Numbered from the stretch's first letter, positions 17,629 to 27,302 are shown. The stretch: DNA of 64,000 nucleotides from Gluconobacter cadivus (GCF_015244745.1 NZ_JABCQI010000003.1:186001-250000); one strand, 5' to 3'. Made by a program: numbers and translations. Notes: a model not told the origin generated them from the sequence alone.

Positions 17629-19944
17629 TTAGCGTGGGTGCTGTTGCAGTTCGCGGCGCACATCGGCTGGGCGCATCGGCAGATGCCGCAGGCGGATGCC
17701 GACGGCGTTGAAGATCGCATTGCCAATGGCAGGCGCGACAACCGTAACACCCGGCTCACCAAGGCCCGTGGGCTTTTCGGTGTTCTGGACGAACTCGATG
17801 TCCATCTCCGGTACGTCGGGGAGACGCAGCGGGGTGTAGGTGTTGAGGTTGCGATCCTTGATCGTGCCATCGACGATTTCGGTGCCCTCGAACATGGCCA
17901 TGCTGAGGCCCCACAGCGCCGCGCCTTCGGTCTGGGCGAGTGCGCCGCCCGGATCAACGATAATTCCGGCATCCAGCACCAGCCAGAGTTTCTGGCAGGT
18001 AACGACGCCCGTCTTGCGATCGACATGAACCTGCGCCGCACCGGCCGTCCAGGTCGGCATGCCGCGTTCCTGACCGAAGCTGGTGGCGATGCCGATGGCC
18101 GTATCGTCGGGAAGCTGTTCCTTGCCGTAACCGATCTTGTCAGCCAGACGCTGGAGCACGGCGGCCTGACGCTTGGCGCCGCCTACGGAGTTCGGAGCCT
18201 GACCGGCGTTACGGCCCTGCGCCGTGAACATGGACAGACGGAATTCCAGCGGGTCCTGCTTCGTGGAATGAGCGACCTCGTCGAGGAAGCATTCCAGCGC
18301 CCAGGGCGTCCAGCCAGCGCTGACCGAACGCAGCCAGCCGGGACGGAATGTAGCGTTGGCAAGATCGTTGCTGACGGCGCGGACGCGCGTCGGGCCTGTG
18401 TCATACCAGTGATCCGCGCCTGCGATGGCGAACGGATCGTATTTCTTCCCGTCTTCAGCCGTGGCGAGGAAGGCCGGAGCCATGACCTGGGTTGGCCAGC
18501 CCGCGACCGCGACATAGTCCATGGTCGTGATCTTTTTGCGATCGTTGTCGAGCGCGACCTTGATGTTCTGAAAGGACGGGGAGCGGATGGAGTCCAGCTC
18601 CATGTCGTCGGAGCGCGTCAGGATCAGCTTGACCGGCGCGCCTCCGATGGCTTTGGAAGCCAGAGCGGCCGGGATGCAGTAATCGCCGTTCAGACGGCGC
18701 CCGAAGCCACCGCCGAGCATATAGGTGCGCATGACGACCTGCTCTTCGGGAACCTGAAGCGACTTGGCGAGCTGCGGCAGAATGAGGGACTGCCACTGGT
18801 TGCCGGTATGAACTTCCCACATGCCGTCGATATGACGCGCCACGGCATTGACCGGCTCAAGCTGGTAATGTGCGACGGATGCGCAGGTATAGCTGCGTTC
18901 GAAGACCTGATTGGGATGGATCGCAAGCGCTTCGTCCACACCCTTGTCGTTGAAGACGCAGGCGCCGTTCTTCGGATTGAGCGTCAGCTTGCGGCCATGT
19001 TCGATAATGTCCGCTTCGGAGACATGGATCGTCGGGCCGGGATTCCACTGCACTTTCAGGGCGTCGGCGGCGCGGATCGCAGCGGGATAGGTCTTGGCCA
19101 GCGCCACGACCCAGCCCGGAACGATTCCGGACGGGTCGTCCAGAACCACATAGCGCTCATAGCCGGGAATTTTCTTCGCGGCGCTGTCGTCCACGGAGAC
19201 GACCTTCGAGGCATAGCGCGTCGGCGGCATTTTCGGGCGGCCATACACCATGCCGTCCAGTTTGACGTCGATGCCGTAAATGGCCTTGCCGGTCGTTTTG
19301 TCCGGGATGTCGAGCGCCGGAACCGGCTTGCTGATGAGGCGGCGGTCCGCGACCGGCTTGAGCGGCAGCTTCGCCATGTCTTCGGGTGTGAAGGTCCGGG
19401 TCGGCTTGGCGCGGGCCACGATGTCGCCGAAGGACACGCTCTTGCCACCAGCAGAAACAACGCCTTCGCTGACGGTGCAGCGTTCCGGCGTCGTGCCGAG
19501 CAGTTTGGCGCCTTCTTCAAGCATTACACTGCGGGCTGCGGCACCGGCCTGACGGAAGGTGTCCCATGTGTCCCAGACGGACCAGGACCCACCGGTGACA
19601 TACTTTCCGGCCCATTTGGGCGCGGTGTCGACCTCGGTAATCTTGATCTTGTCCCAGCTCGCGTCCATTTCGTCCGCGATGATGCGGGCGAGCGCGGTGC
19701 CGACATGCTGGCCCATTTCGGCGCGCACGATGTTGACGTTGATCGCGCCGTCAGGGGCGATGGCGCACCAGATGTTCGGCTCGAACGCAGCTTCCGGCGG
19801 CATCGGGGAGGGCAGCGTTACGGCGGCACCGGCCTTGCGGGCGAAACCGAACATCAGCCCGCCACCAGTGGCCGTCATCAGGAAGTTGCGGCGGGAGAGG
19901 CGCGCGGCGTCGCTCTTTTTCGCAATCTGTTCGATTTTAGCCAT
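17629..19944 (-). CDS. Membrane-bound aldehyde dehydrogenase, molybdopterin large subunit
   Basis: A 771-residue xanthine-oxidase-family protein that would bind molybdopterin-cytosine dinucleotide. It starts with a twin-arginine signal (LSRRNFLMTATGGG), so it is folded and cofactor-loaded before export. Key motifs are MRTYMLGGGFGRRL, and LGEPGVTVVAPAIGNAIFNAVG near the C-terminus with the catalytic glutamate in GEPG. In acetic acid bacteria this type of three-subunit complex oxidises acetaldehyde and other aldehydes to acids in the periplasm. It is also annotated as isoquinoline 1-oxidoreductase beta subunit. The start overlaps the 2Fe-2S subunit gene by eight bases. Confidence 0.92.
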   Translation of the reverse strand: MAKIEQIAKKSDAARLSRRNFLMTATGGGLMFGFARKAGAAVTLPSPMPPEAAFEPNIWCAIAPDGAINVNIVRAEMGQHVGTALARIIADEMDASWDKIKITEVDTAPKWAGKYVTGGSWSVWDTWDTFRQAGAAARSVMLEEGAKLLGTTPERCTVSEGVVSAGGKSVSFGDIVARAKPTRTFTPEDMAKLPLKPVADRRLISKPVPALDIPDKTTGKAIYGIDVKLDGMVYGRPKMPPTRYASKVVSVDDSAAKKIPGYERYVVLDDPSGIVPGWVVALAKTYPAAIRAADALKVQWNPGPTIHVSEADIIEHGRKLTLNPKNGACVFNDKGVDEALAIHPNQVFERSYTCASVAHYQLEPVNAVARHIDGMWEVHTGNQWQSLILPQLAKSLQVPEEQVVMRTYMLGGGFGRRLNGDYCIPAALASKAIGGAPVKLILTRSDDMELDSIRSPSFQNIKVALDNDRKKITTMDYVAVAGWPTQVMAPAFLATAEDGKKYDPFAIAGADHWYDTGPTRVRAVSNDLANATFRPGWLRSVSAGWTPWALECFLDEVAHSTKQDPLEFRLSMFTAQGRNAGQAPNSVGGAKRQAAVLQRLADKIGYGKEQLPDDTAIGIATSFGQERGMPTWTAGAAQVHVDRKTGVVTCQKLWLVLDAGIIVDPGGALAQTEGAALWGLSMAMFEGTEIVDGTIKDRNLNTYTPLRLPDVPEMDIEFVQNTEKPTGLGEPGVTVVAPAIGNAIFNAVGIRLRHLPMRPADVRRELQQHPR

Positions 19945-20413
19945 TGTTGGCGCCTTCCTGCTGCTTGGAAGCAGCTTCCTTGATGGCCTTGCGAATGCGG
20001 ATATAGGTCATGCAGCGACAGAGGCTGCCGCCCATCACGCCGTCGATCTGATCGTCCGTCGGGTTCGGATAGTCCTTCAGGAGGCTTGCGGCCTGCATGA
20101 TCTGACCGGACTGGCAGTAGCCGCACTGCGGCACCTGCTGATCCCGCCAGGCGACCTGCACGACGTGATTGCCTTCCGGGTCCAGCCCTTCAATCGTGGT
20201 GATCGAAGCGCCTTCCACGGCGGAAAGCGGCGTGATGCAGGAGCGGGTGGCGCGGCCGCCGACATGGACGGTGCAGGCACCGCATTCGCCGATACCGCAG
20301 CCGAACTTGGTGCCGGTCATGTTCAGGTCGTCACGGATGACCCAGAGCAGGGGGGTGTCTGCCGGGGCGTCGACCGTAACGGGCTGTCCGTTGAGTTCAA
20401 ATTTCGTGGTCAT
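19937..20413 (-). CDS. Aldehyde dehydrogenase 2Fe-2S small subunit
   Basis: A 158-residue protein with two [2Fe-2S] centres. The plant-ferredoxin-like one uses Cys39, Cys44, Cys47 and Cys59 (GCGIGECGACTVH...RSC). The alpha-helical one uses Cys97, Cys100, Cys132 and Cys134 (QCGYCQSGQ...LCRC). It passes electrons from the molybdopterin site to the cytochrome subunit. There is no signal peptide; family members are co-exported with the Tat-signal partner. It is the middle gene of the three-gene operon. Confidence 0.95.
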   Translation of the reverse strand: MTTKFELNGQPVTVDAPADTPLLWVIRDDLNMTGTKFGCGIGECGACTVHVGGRATRSCITPLSAVEGASITTIEGLDPEGNHVVQVAWRDQQVPQCGYCQSGQIMQAASLLKDYPNPTDDQIDGVMGGSLCRCMTYIRIRKAIKEAASKQQEGANNG

Positions 20414-20439
20414 GTCCTGTATTCCCAGTCCTGCCCGGA

Positions 20440-21774
20440 TCAGTGCGAAGCGGTGATGGGCGGAGCTTCAAGCGTGGCGCGCGCGCTGGCGGCCTTCTTT
20501 TCCAGATCCGTCCAGGGGGGAAGCGTGGTGCGTGTGCGACGCAGATACGCGGCGATGCGGGCCATGTCATGATCGGACAGGCCGGAATAGAAGCTCGGCA
20601 TCGAGATGTGATCCTGACCTTCCTCTGCGGTGATGCCATGCAGCATGACCTGATAGAGGTTGTTCGGCTCATCCAGCCACAGTGCGTTGTTCAGGGCCAG
20701 TTCCGGGCGGCCGAGCACGGGGTTCGGGCCGGAGTTGTAATGGCAGGCGCCACAGGCGGCCTGATACAGACGGGCATCGGGATCCTGCGTCAGCGGGCCG
20801 GTCAGGTTGATGCCGGACATGTGCATGGCGCGGGCAATCGCGGCCTGATCGCCGCCGCTGCGCTGTGCGGCCTTGTCCACATCTGCATAATAATGAGCGA
20901 TGGCGCGCACATCTTCCTCGGGGATTTTCGACAGGAAGCGATGCGGCACGGGGGACATCGGGCCTGCGGCCGAACCGTGCAGCGGAGCCACGCCAAAGCG
21001 CAGATACTGGAACAATTCGTCTTCGGTCCAGACGACCGGCGTCGGGTTGTGGTCGTTCAGCGGCGGTGCGATCCAGCCGTCGATGACTGCGCCGTCATAG
21101 ACCTTGCTCATTTTCTCGGCGCCGAGAAGATTACGCGGTGTATGGCAGGCACCACAGTGTTCGTTACCTTCGGCGAGATAGGCGCCGCGGTTCCACTGGG
21201 CATCATGCTTGGGGTCGTTCTGGTAGCGGCCCGGCGTGAAGAACAGCAGTTTCCAGAAGCCCTGACCGATCAGGCGGATGTTGATCGGGAAGGGAACGGT
21301 GTTGTCGCGCGGCTTGAGATGAATGGCCGGGCGCGTCATCAGATAGGCGTAGAGATCCGAGACGTCCTGATCGTTGACCTTCGTAAAGTGATCGAACGGG
21401 AACGCCGGATAGAGCTGGGAGCCGTCGCGGGCGATGCCCTTGTTCATGGCGCGCTTGAACGCGGCCAGCGACCAGTTGCCGATTCCCCACTGCTCGTCCG
21501 GAGTGATGTTGGACGAGAAGATATCGCCGAACGGCGTGGCCATTTTGAAGTCGCCGGCCAGTTCGGGGCCGGGGGTGCCATCCACGCGGGTATGACATTC
21601 CGCACAATAGCCGCCATTCGCGACGATGGCGCCACGGCTGATGGCGTCAGCGGAGAACGACGATGCGGCGGGCCGGGGGATCGGAGCGATGGCGGGGTAC
21701 CAGGCATAGGCAAGAAAGCCGATGCCTCCCACGGCACCAAGGCCAATGACAGCGGCAGCTATCCGTTTGAGCAT
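20440..21774 (-). CDS. Aldehyde dehydrogenase triheme cytochrome c subunit
   Basis: A 444-residue protein with an uncleaved or signal-type hydrophobic N-terminus (IAAAVIGLGAVGGIGFLAYAWY). It has three CxxCH heme sites: CAECH at 57-61, CGACH at 207-211, and CGACH near 344-348. This is the usual architecture of the membrane-anchoring cytochrome subunit of alcohol and aldehyde dehydrogenases in acetic acid bacteria, which reduces ubiquinone. It is the first gene of the operon (cytochrome, 2Fe-2S, molybdopterin), an order seen for this complex. The promoter should lie in 21775-22100. Confidence 0.95.
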   Translation of the reverse strand: MLKRIAAAVIGLGAVGGIGFLAYAWYPAIAPIPRPAASSFSADAISRGAIVANGGYCAECHTRVDGTPGPELAGDFKMATPFGDIFSSNITPDEQWGIGNWSLAAFKRAMNKGIARDGSQLYPAFPFDHFTKVNDQDVSDLYAYLMTRPAIHLKPRDNTVPFPINIRLIGQGFWKLLFFTPGRYQNDPKHDAQWNRGAYLAEGNEHCGACHTPRNLLGAEKMSKVYDGAVIDGWIAPPLNDHNPTPVVWTEDELFQYLRFGVAPLHGSAAGPMSPVPHRFLSKIPEEDVRAIAHYYADVDKAAQRSGGDQAAIARAMHMSGINLTGPLTQDPDARLYQAACGACHYNSGPNPVLGRPELALNNALWLDEPNNLYQVMLHGITAEEGQDHISMPSFYSGLSDHDMARIAAYLRRTRTTLPPWTDLEKKAASARATLEAPPITASH

Positions 21775-22205
21775 GGTTGGACTGTCCCGGAAGGATTGAA
21801 ATCATTTGCCACAAAAGGCGGCTGTTGCGTGCAACCTAAGGCACCGGACCATGAAAGGGAAGATTGCGCTATCTCAAAACCGTGCGTTTCCTAAAATAAA
21901 TGCAATCAGAGTCATGAAAATAACACAGGTTTTCGGTCATTTCAGCGTAAAAGCGGGACTGTTTCAGTCCGGATTGCAGTATTCCCTGTCCGGGATCTCA
22001 CTGATGATAACAGGCGATACTGGGGAGAGTGTTTGAAATCCTGTTACATGTCCTTTGGAAGCAAGTCTATTTTATGACAATTATTATGGCACTGAGTGCC
22101 AAAAAATCCTATGCTTATGATGCACTTTAAGTGCAGGTTATGGGCGTGGATCAGGGCCTGACGTCGTCGCGCAAGGGGTTCTGGTGGCGCGGGAAGGCTT
22201 GGCTT
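21775..22205. promoter_or_regulatory. Divergent intergenic region, aldehyde dehydrogenase / FecCD transporter
   Basis: About 360 bases, noticeably AT-rich, with no credible gene up to 22130 (an open frame continues from the permease to GTG 22131). It holds a hairpin at 21956-21970 (GGACTG-TTT-CAGTCC) and two related palindromes nearer the transporter (listed separately). I looked for cobalamin-, FMN- or TPP-riboswitch cores and for a 19-bp Fur box and did not find a convincing one. Confidence 0.5.
22088..22135 (+). promoter_or_regulatory. Two related palindromes upstream of the FecCD operon
   Basis: GGCACT-G-AGTGCC at 22088-22100 and TGCACT-TTA-AGTGCA at 22121-22135 are perfect inverted repeats sharing the half-site GCACT. 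Their centres are 34 bases apart, so they lie about three helical turns apart. This looks like a paired operator for a dimeric repressor or activator. The second copy overlaps the possible GTG start at 22131, which argues for a start further downstream. Confidence 0.5.
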
Positions 22206-23264
22206 ATGGTTTTCCTGCGGCAGGTCTCGTCTGCTGTTCTGCCGAGAGGGTTTGCCATTTTCGTCCGTCCTGCCCTGATCCGTTCCCTTGCTCTGGCAGG
22301 CGTGGTTCTGAGCGTGTTGTGCGCGCTTTGTCTGGGGCGTTATCCGCTGTCACCGCTGCGGGTGTTGGGCGTGTTCGGGCATTTGCTGCATCTGTCTGCC
22401 GGAGTTGACCCGCTTGCGCAGGTGGTGGTGATGCAGGCGCGGTTGCCGCGTATTCTGGCGGCGCTCTTGGTCGGAAGCGCATTGTCCTGTGGCGGCGCGA
22501 CCTATCAGGCGGTGTTCCGGAACCCGCTGGTTTCGCCGGATCTGCTGGGTGTGCTGAGTGGTGCGGCGTTTGGCGCGGCGCTTGCGATCGTCAGTGGCGG
22601 ATCGGCGTTTGTGGTGCAGATGGGCGCGTTCGGGGGCGGGTTGCTGGCGGTTGGGTGTGGGTTGCTGATTAGCAGAACCTTGCCGGGGGGTGGGGTTTTG
22701 GCCCTGCTTCTGGGTGGCCTGATCGGGAATGCGATTTTCACGGCTTTGCTGTCTTTGGTAAAATACCTGGCCGATCCGATGGATCAGCTTCCGGCCATTG
22801 TGGACTGGCTTCTGGGCAGTCTGGCGCCGAGTGGGTGGCACGAACTGGCGTGGGTGTCTGGCCCGCTTATTGTTCTGACGATGGCGCTTGTTCTGTGCGC
22901 GCCTGTTCTGGACGTGCTGTCTTTGGGGGATGACGAGGCGCGCAGTCTGGGTGTTTCCGTGCGGGTGATGCGTCCGGCGCTGATCGTTCTGGCAACACTG
23001 GCCTGCGCCATGACGATTTCAATGGCCGGGATCATCGGCTGGATTGGACTTCTGGTGCCGCATGTGGCGCGCCTGCTCGTCGGGGCGGAGCACCGGAACA
23101 TGATGCCGGTGACGGCGCTGCTGGGGGCCGGTGGGCTGGTGCTGGCCGATACCTGTGCGCGTAGCCTCACAACGGGCGAGGTTCCGCTTGGGATCGTCAC
23201 GCAACTGTTCGGCGCTCTGGCTTTCGTGCTGGTTCTGCGGCGCCTGCGGGGTGGGATGGCATGA
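22206..23264 (+). CDS. FecCD-family ABC transporter permease
   Basis: The inner-membrane permease of a siderophore/heme/cobalamin-type importer. It has about nine or ten hydrophobic segments and the family motifs RLPRILAALLVGSALSCGGATYQAVFRNPLVSPDLLGVLSGAAFGA and IGWIGLLVPHVARLLVGAEHR. From ATG 22206 it has 352 residues, near the usual 330-350, and GGGAAGG lies eight bases upstream. GTG 22131 and ATG 22140 are in frame but add an unusual Trp-rich leader. The stop overlaps the ATPase start (ATGA). Confidence 0.9.
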   Translation: MVFLRQVSSAVLPRGFAIFVRPALIRSLALAGVVLSVLCALCLGRYPLSPLRVLGVFGHLLHLSAGVDPLAQVVVMQARLPRILAALLVGSALSCGGATYQAVFRNPLVSPDLLGVLSGAAFGAALAIVSGGSAFVVQMGAFGGGLLAVGCGLLISRTLPGGGVLALLLGGLIGNAIFTALLSLVKYLADPMDQLPAIVDWLLGSLAPSGWHELAWVSGPLIVLTMALVLCAPVLDVLSLGDDEARSLGVSVRVMRPALIVLATLACAMTISMAGIIGWIGLLVPHVARLLVGAEHRNMMPVTALLGAGGLVLADTCARSLTTGEVPLGIVTQLFGALAFVLVLRRLRGGMA

Positions 23265-24043
23265 CGTTACTGTCGTGTCGCAATCTTGGTTTCCGCCAGC
23301 CACGGCAGGCCGGGTTTGTGCTGGAGGATATCGATCTTTCGTTGCGGGAAGGCGAACTGGTCGGGCTTCTGGGGCTGAACGGTGCGGGTAAGAGTACGCT
23401 GCTGCGGCTTCTGATGGGCTTTCTCGCACCTTCGACGGGAGAAGTCTTTCTTCAGGGGCGGTCTCTGGGGGCGTGGCCTGCCTCTGCCATTGCGCGGCAT
23501 CTGGCCTATGTGCCGCAAAGCCATGTGGCGACGTTTCCTTATACAGTGCGGCGGATGGTGGAGCTTGGGCGGGTGCCGCATTCCGGCCTGATGGGGCGTT
23601 TGTCTTCGCAGGACGGGAGGGCCGTGGCGGCGGCGTTGGAACGGATGGGGCTGGAGCGTTTTGCCGATCGTCCCGTCACGGAACTGTCCGGTGGCGAGCG
23701 TCAGCGGGTCGTTCTGGCACGGGCCATTGCGCAGGATGCACGGGGCCTGTTGCTGGATGAGCCTATGGCGGGTCTGGATTACGGGTATCAGCTGCGTCTG
23801 ATGGCGCTGCTGGCGGAACTTGCGCGGGAGGGGCGGCTTGTTATGCTCACGTCGCACCGACCGGAAGAGCTTTATGCGCGTGCCAGCCGGGTTCTGGTTC
23901 TGGATCATGGTCGGATCGAAGCGGACGGGCCGCCACAGGATGTCGTGACGGCACAACGGATGTCAGCGCTTTATGGGGTGCCTCTGATGCAGATGGATCA
24001 TGCCGGAAACCGCTTTTTCCATCAGGAAAGGAACGAGAAATGA
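23261..24043 (+). CDS. ABC transporter ATPase (FecE/BtuD type)
   Basis: A 260-residue ATP-binding subunit for the adjacent permease. It has Walker A GLNGAGKST, Q-loop VPQSH, signature LSGGERQRVVLARA, Walker B LLLDEPMAGLDYG and the H-loop LTSHRP. It energises import of an iron chelate, heme, corrinoid or a related ligand. It overlaps both neighbours by four bases, showing tight coupling in one operon. Confidence 0.95.
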   Translation: MTLLSCRNLGFRQPRQAGFVLEDIDLSLREGELVGLLGLNGAGKSTLLRLLMGFLAPSTGEVFLQGRSLGAWPASAIARHLAYVPQSHVATFPYTVRRMVELGRVPHSGLMGRLSSQDGRAVAAALERMGLERFADRPVTELSGGERQRVVLARAIAQDARGLLLDEPMAGLDYGYQLRLMALLAELAREGRLVMLTSHRPEELYARASRVLVLDHGRIEADGPPQDVVTAQRMSALYGVPLMQMDHAGNRFFHQERNEK

Positions 24044-25050
24044 CATTGGGACTGACATTGTCACGGACCCTGAAGCGGTTTTCGGCCCTGACATTTCTGG
24101 GGACGGCTTTGTTGGGTGCGGTTGCGCTGCCGGGGCCGGCCGCCTACGCGGCACCTCCCTCCCGGATCGTGGAAGGCTGGTACGCGCATAATGCGATGCT
24201 CATTATGCTGGGGGCGCAGAACCAGATCGTGGGAACCGTGGCGCGCCCGGCGATGCTGCCCTGGATGTTCAAGCTGGTGCCGTCGCTGTCCAGAGCCGAG
24301 ACGCTGGACCCCGGCAATCTGAATGCGGAAGAGCTTCTGGCGCTGCATCCCGATCTGGTGTTCGTGACGGCTTCGGGCCATTCCGCTGATGCCCTGAGGC
24401 GGGCGGGGCTGAGCGTGGTGCCTGAAGGGTTCGACCGGTTTGATTCGATGCTCGACTGCGTGGACGGAACCGCGACCCTGCTTCAGACGCCTTTGGCGAC
24501 AAAGCGGGCGCAGGCCTATCGTCTGGCGTTTCTTCAGGCCGTCTCGCAGGCTCCGACCAATCCGCAGGGGCCGCTTGTGCTGCATGTGGAATCCCTCAAG
24601 CCGCTCAGGGTGGATGGTGACGCCAGCATCATTGATCAGTGGATCCGCAGTGCGGGCGGACGGAATGCCGCACAGGGCATTCATGGGAACAAACAGCCTG
24701 TTTCGATCGAACAGGTCCTGTCCTGGAACCCGGATATCGTCATTATTGGCGCGAATGCGGGCGATCCGGCGACGCTGACGCAGGACCCGGTCTGGTCGAA
24801 GATCAAGGCCGTACAGTCCGGGCGCGTCTATCGCAATCCGACCGGGTTGTTTCCGTGGGACCGTTATGGGCCGGAGCTTCTGCTTCAGGTTCTGTGGTCG
24901 CGGCAGATCGTTCAGACCGGACAGGTGGACCGGCCTGCGATGATCCGGTCTATCCGTTCTTTCTATCACACGTTCTATGGTATTGCGCTGTCTGCCGGGG
25001 ATGCGGAGCTGATGCTCGATGCGCGTCCTCCCGCGCCCGATACGCACTGA
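24040..25050 (+). CDS. Periplasmic substrate-binding protein of FecCD transporter
   Basis: A 336-residue class III binding protein (periplasmic_binding_2 type). A signal peptide (LKRFSALTFLGTALLGAVALPGPAAYA) is followed by RIVEGWYAHNAMLIMLGAQNQIVG, ALHPDLVFVTASG, SWNPDIVIIGANAGDPAT and KIKAVQSGRVYRNPTGLFPWDR. Ligands of this class are iron-siderophores, heme, cobalamin or metal chelates. Which one applies cannot be read here, and no receptor gene sits in the operon. It ends 25 bases before the hexosaminidase ATG. Confidence 0.9.
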   Translation: MTLGLTLSRTLKRFSALTFLGTALLGAVALPGPAAYAAPPSRIVEGWYAHNAMLIMLGAQNQIVGTVARPAMLPWMFKLVPSLSRAETLDPGNLNAEELLALHPDLVFVTASGHSADALRRAGLSVVPEGFDRFDSMLDCVDGTATLLQTPLATKRAQAYRLAFLQAVSQAPTNPQGPLVLHVESLKPLRVDGDASIIDQWIRSAGGRNAAQGIHGNKQPVSIEQVLSWNPDIVIIGANAGDPATLTQDPVWSKIKAVQSGRVYRNPTGLFPWDRYGPELLLQVLWSRQIVQTGQVDRPAMIRSIRSFYHTFYGIALSAGDAELMLDARPPAPDTH

Positions 25051-25075
25051 AATTCATACTCAGGGACAGCTTCAG

Positions 25076-27241
25076 ATGACGCAGACAGCTTCACAACGCG
25101 GCCGGATCGTTCGCCGCAGGGTTCGTGGCGCAGTGGGGCTGCTGCTTGCGGGAAGCGTTCTGGCGGGGATTTCTGCCGGCGCGGCGCGGGCGGAAGAGAG
25201 TCTGCTGCCCGTTCCGCAGAGCGTTTCGGTGCCTAATGGTGTGGCGCCGATCGGTGGCGGGGTGCAGATCGTGTGGGACACACGCCCCTCTCCCCTGCTG
25301 CAACGGGCGGCGGCACGGTTTACGACGCGTCTTGCTGCCATCGCCGGGCCTACGGGGCAGGGTGAGCCGTATGTGCTGCATGTGTCCGCCGGGCCCGACC
25401 GGGCTTATCTGAGTGTGGATGAAAAGGAGCGTTACGCGCTCACGACGGCGGCCAAGGGCGCGCGGCTGGAGGCGGATGGTCCGGCGGGTGTGATTCACGG
25501 TCTGGCGACGCTGCTTCAGCTTGTCCGTACTACGCCGGATGATGCGGTTGTCGAGCGGATCCATATCGAGGATGCGCCCCGGTTTGCGTGGCGCGGTCTG
25601 CTGCTGGACGTGTCGCGGCATTTCGATACGGTCGAAACCGTGGAGCGTCAGCTCGATGCGATGGAACTGGTCAAGCTCAACGTCCTGCACTGGCATCTGA
25701 GTGACGGAACGGCTTTTCGGGTCGAGAGCCGGGCATATCCGCAACTTCAGGCCATGACCGCCCCGGACCAGTATTATACGCAGGCGCAGATCCGGGAGGT
25801 CGTGTCCTATGCGGCTGATCGCGGTATTCGTGTTGTGCCGGAATTCGACGTTCCGGGGCATGCGCTGGCCATCGTGCGCGCTTATCCGGAACTGGCGGCA
25901 CAGCCTTTGCCGGATATGAGCACCAAGGGGCTGAACCTCAATAACGCGGCCCTCGACCCGACCAATCCGCAGACGCTGCGCTTCGTGCGGGTTCTGTATG
26001 GCGAGATGGGTCGCCTTTTCCCGGACCGCTATATCCATGCGGGTGGCGATGAAGTCGTGTCCTCCCAGTGGACGAAAAATCCGGCGATTGCGGCCTATAT
26101 GAAGGCGCATGGCTACGAAACCGCCGCAGCGCTTCAGGCTGCGTTCACGGGGCAGGTCGCGGCGACGATTGCCTCGCAGGGACATGTGATGATGGGATGG
26201 GACGAGGTCAGTGAGGCCCCGATCCCGAAAAATGTGGTTGTCGAGCCGTGGCGCGCGTCGAAATGGACGGGATCGGCCACGCGCGCCGGGCATCCGGTCG
26301 TGGTGTCGGCGGGATATTATCTCGATCTTCTGCGTCCTGCCGCCACGCATTATGCGGTCGATCCGTTCGATACGCGGGCGGATGGCATCACGCCCGAGCA
26401 ACTGGCGAAGTTCCCGCCGAAGCACCCCGAGTTCTCCGTGCCGTTTGAACTGGACGTGAGCGCCCCGCCGCTGGATGACGCACAGAAAGAGCTGGTGCTG
26501 GGAGCGGAAGGGACGCTCTGGGCGGAAATGGTGTCCGAACCGATGCTCGATTCACGGCTTTGGCCCCGGATGGCGGCACTGGCCGAGCGGTTCTGGTCCG
26601 CGCAGGACGTGCGGGATGTTCCTGATCTGGAGCGCCGTTTGCCGGTCGTGATGACTGAGCTTGAAGCGACGGGACTGCAGGCCACGCAGCATCGTCATGC
26701 CATGCGTGAAGCCATGGTGCCGGGACGTTCAGAGCCTCTGGCAGTGCTGACGGATGTGACGGTTCCTGTCCGCAATTATGCGCTCAACCATCTTGCAGCC
26801 CCCACCGGAGAGGCCATGCTGTCGGCGCCTGTGGCAGTCGCGGAGCCTGATTCGTTTGTGGCGACCCAGTTCAATGCGATGGCGGAGCGTTATGCGCAGG
26901 GCGAGACGGCGCTGGCAGGCCCGCTGCGGCAGATGCTTCAGCGCTGGGCCGATAATGACGCGGCGTTCGTGACAAGTGCGAAAGGAATTCCGGCGCTTGA
27001 AGCCGTGGTGCCCGTCTCGCACGCTGTAGGGCAGTTGTCCCACGCCGGGCTGAATGTTCTGAACGGGCGGAGTGGCTCGGCATGGCGGATGGATGCGGCC
27101 CGTCTGCTTCAGGATCAGGACGCGGCGTTTGAGAATTCGGCCAGTATGCTGGCCTCCGCCCATGCCCCGCAACCGCCGGGAGGATTGCTGATTGCGATCC
27201 TGCCGGGGATCAAAGCACTTCTTGCGGCAGGCGGGCGATAA
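25076..27241 (+). CDS. Secreted GH20 beta-N-acetylhexosaminidase
   Basis: A 721-residue protein with a signal peptide after a basic N-terminus (GLLLAGSVLAGISAGAARA). The GH20 catalytic barrel shows WRGLLLDVSRHF, LNVLHWHLSDGTAFRVES, PEFDVPGHALAI and HAGGDEVVSSQW, with the catalytic Asp-Glu pair in GGDEV. Further motifs are MGWDE and EGTLWAEMV. It removes terminal GlcNAc or GalNAc from glycans. ATG 25076 is used; the frame extends to 25019 inside the previous gene. It follows the FecCD importer in the same direction, an unusual pairing discussed in findings. Confidence 0.93.
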   Translation: MTQTASQRGRIVRRRVRGAVGLLLAGSVLAGISAGAARAEESLLPVPQSVSVPNGVAPIGGGVQIVWDTRPSPLLQRAAARFTTRLAAIAGPTGQGEPYVLHVSAGPDRAYLSVDEKERYALTTAAKGARLEADGPAGVIHGLATLLQLVRTTPDDAVVERIHIEDAPRFAWRGLLLDVSRHFDTVETVERQLDAMELVKLNVLHWHLSDGTAFRVESRAYPQLQAMTAPDQYYTQAQIREVVSYAADRGIRVVPEFDVPGHALAIVRAYPELAAQPLPDMSTKGLNLNNAALDPTNPQTLRFVRVLYGEMGRLFPDRYIHAGGDEVVSSQWTKNPAIAAYMKAHGYETAAALQAAFTGQVAATIASQGHVMMGWDEVSEAPIPKNVVVEPWRASKWTGSATRAGHPVVVSAGYYLDLLRPAATHYAVDPFDTRADGITPEQLAKFPPKHPEFSVPFELDVSAPPLDDAQKELVLGAEGTLWAEMVSEPMLDSRLWPRMAALAERFWSAQDVRDVPDLERRLPVVMTELEATGLQATQHRHAMREAMVPGRSEPLAVLTDVTVPVRNYALNHLAAPTGEAMLSAPVAVAEPDSFVATQFNAMAERYAQGETALAGPLRQMLQRWADNDAAFVTSAKGIPALEAVVPVSHAVGQLSHAGLNVLNGRSGSAWRMDAARLLQDQDAAFENSASMLASAHAPQPPGGLLIAILPGIKALLAAGGR

Positions 27242-27302
27242 GCGTTTCGGATCTGCGCCTCTGGGGGTGGATTTCCGGCGCGCGGCGGGGGAAAAGGAGA
27301 GC

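Noticed and set aside
17617-19983. A 788-codon open frame antisense to the aldehyde dehydrogenase large subunit.
   Set aside because: Its product is Gly/Arg/Asp-rich with no recognisable domain, while the other strand encodes a complete Tat-exported molybdoenzyme.
21775-22130. A cobalamin or other riboswitch in front of the FecCD transporter.
   Set aside because: No B12-box-like or other known riboswitch core could be recognised; the symmetry present fits protein operators better.
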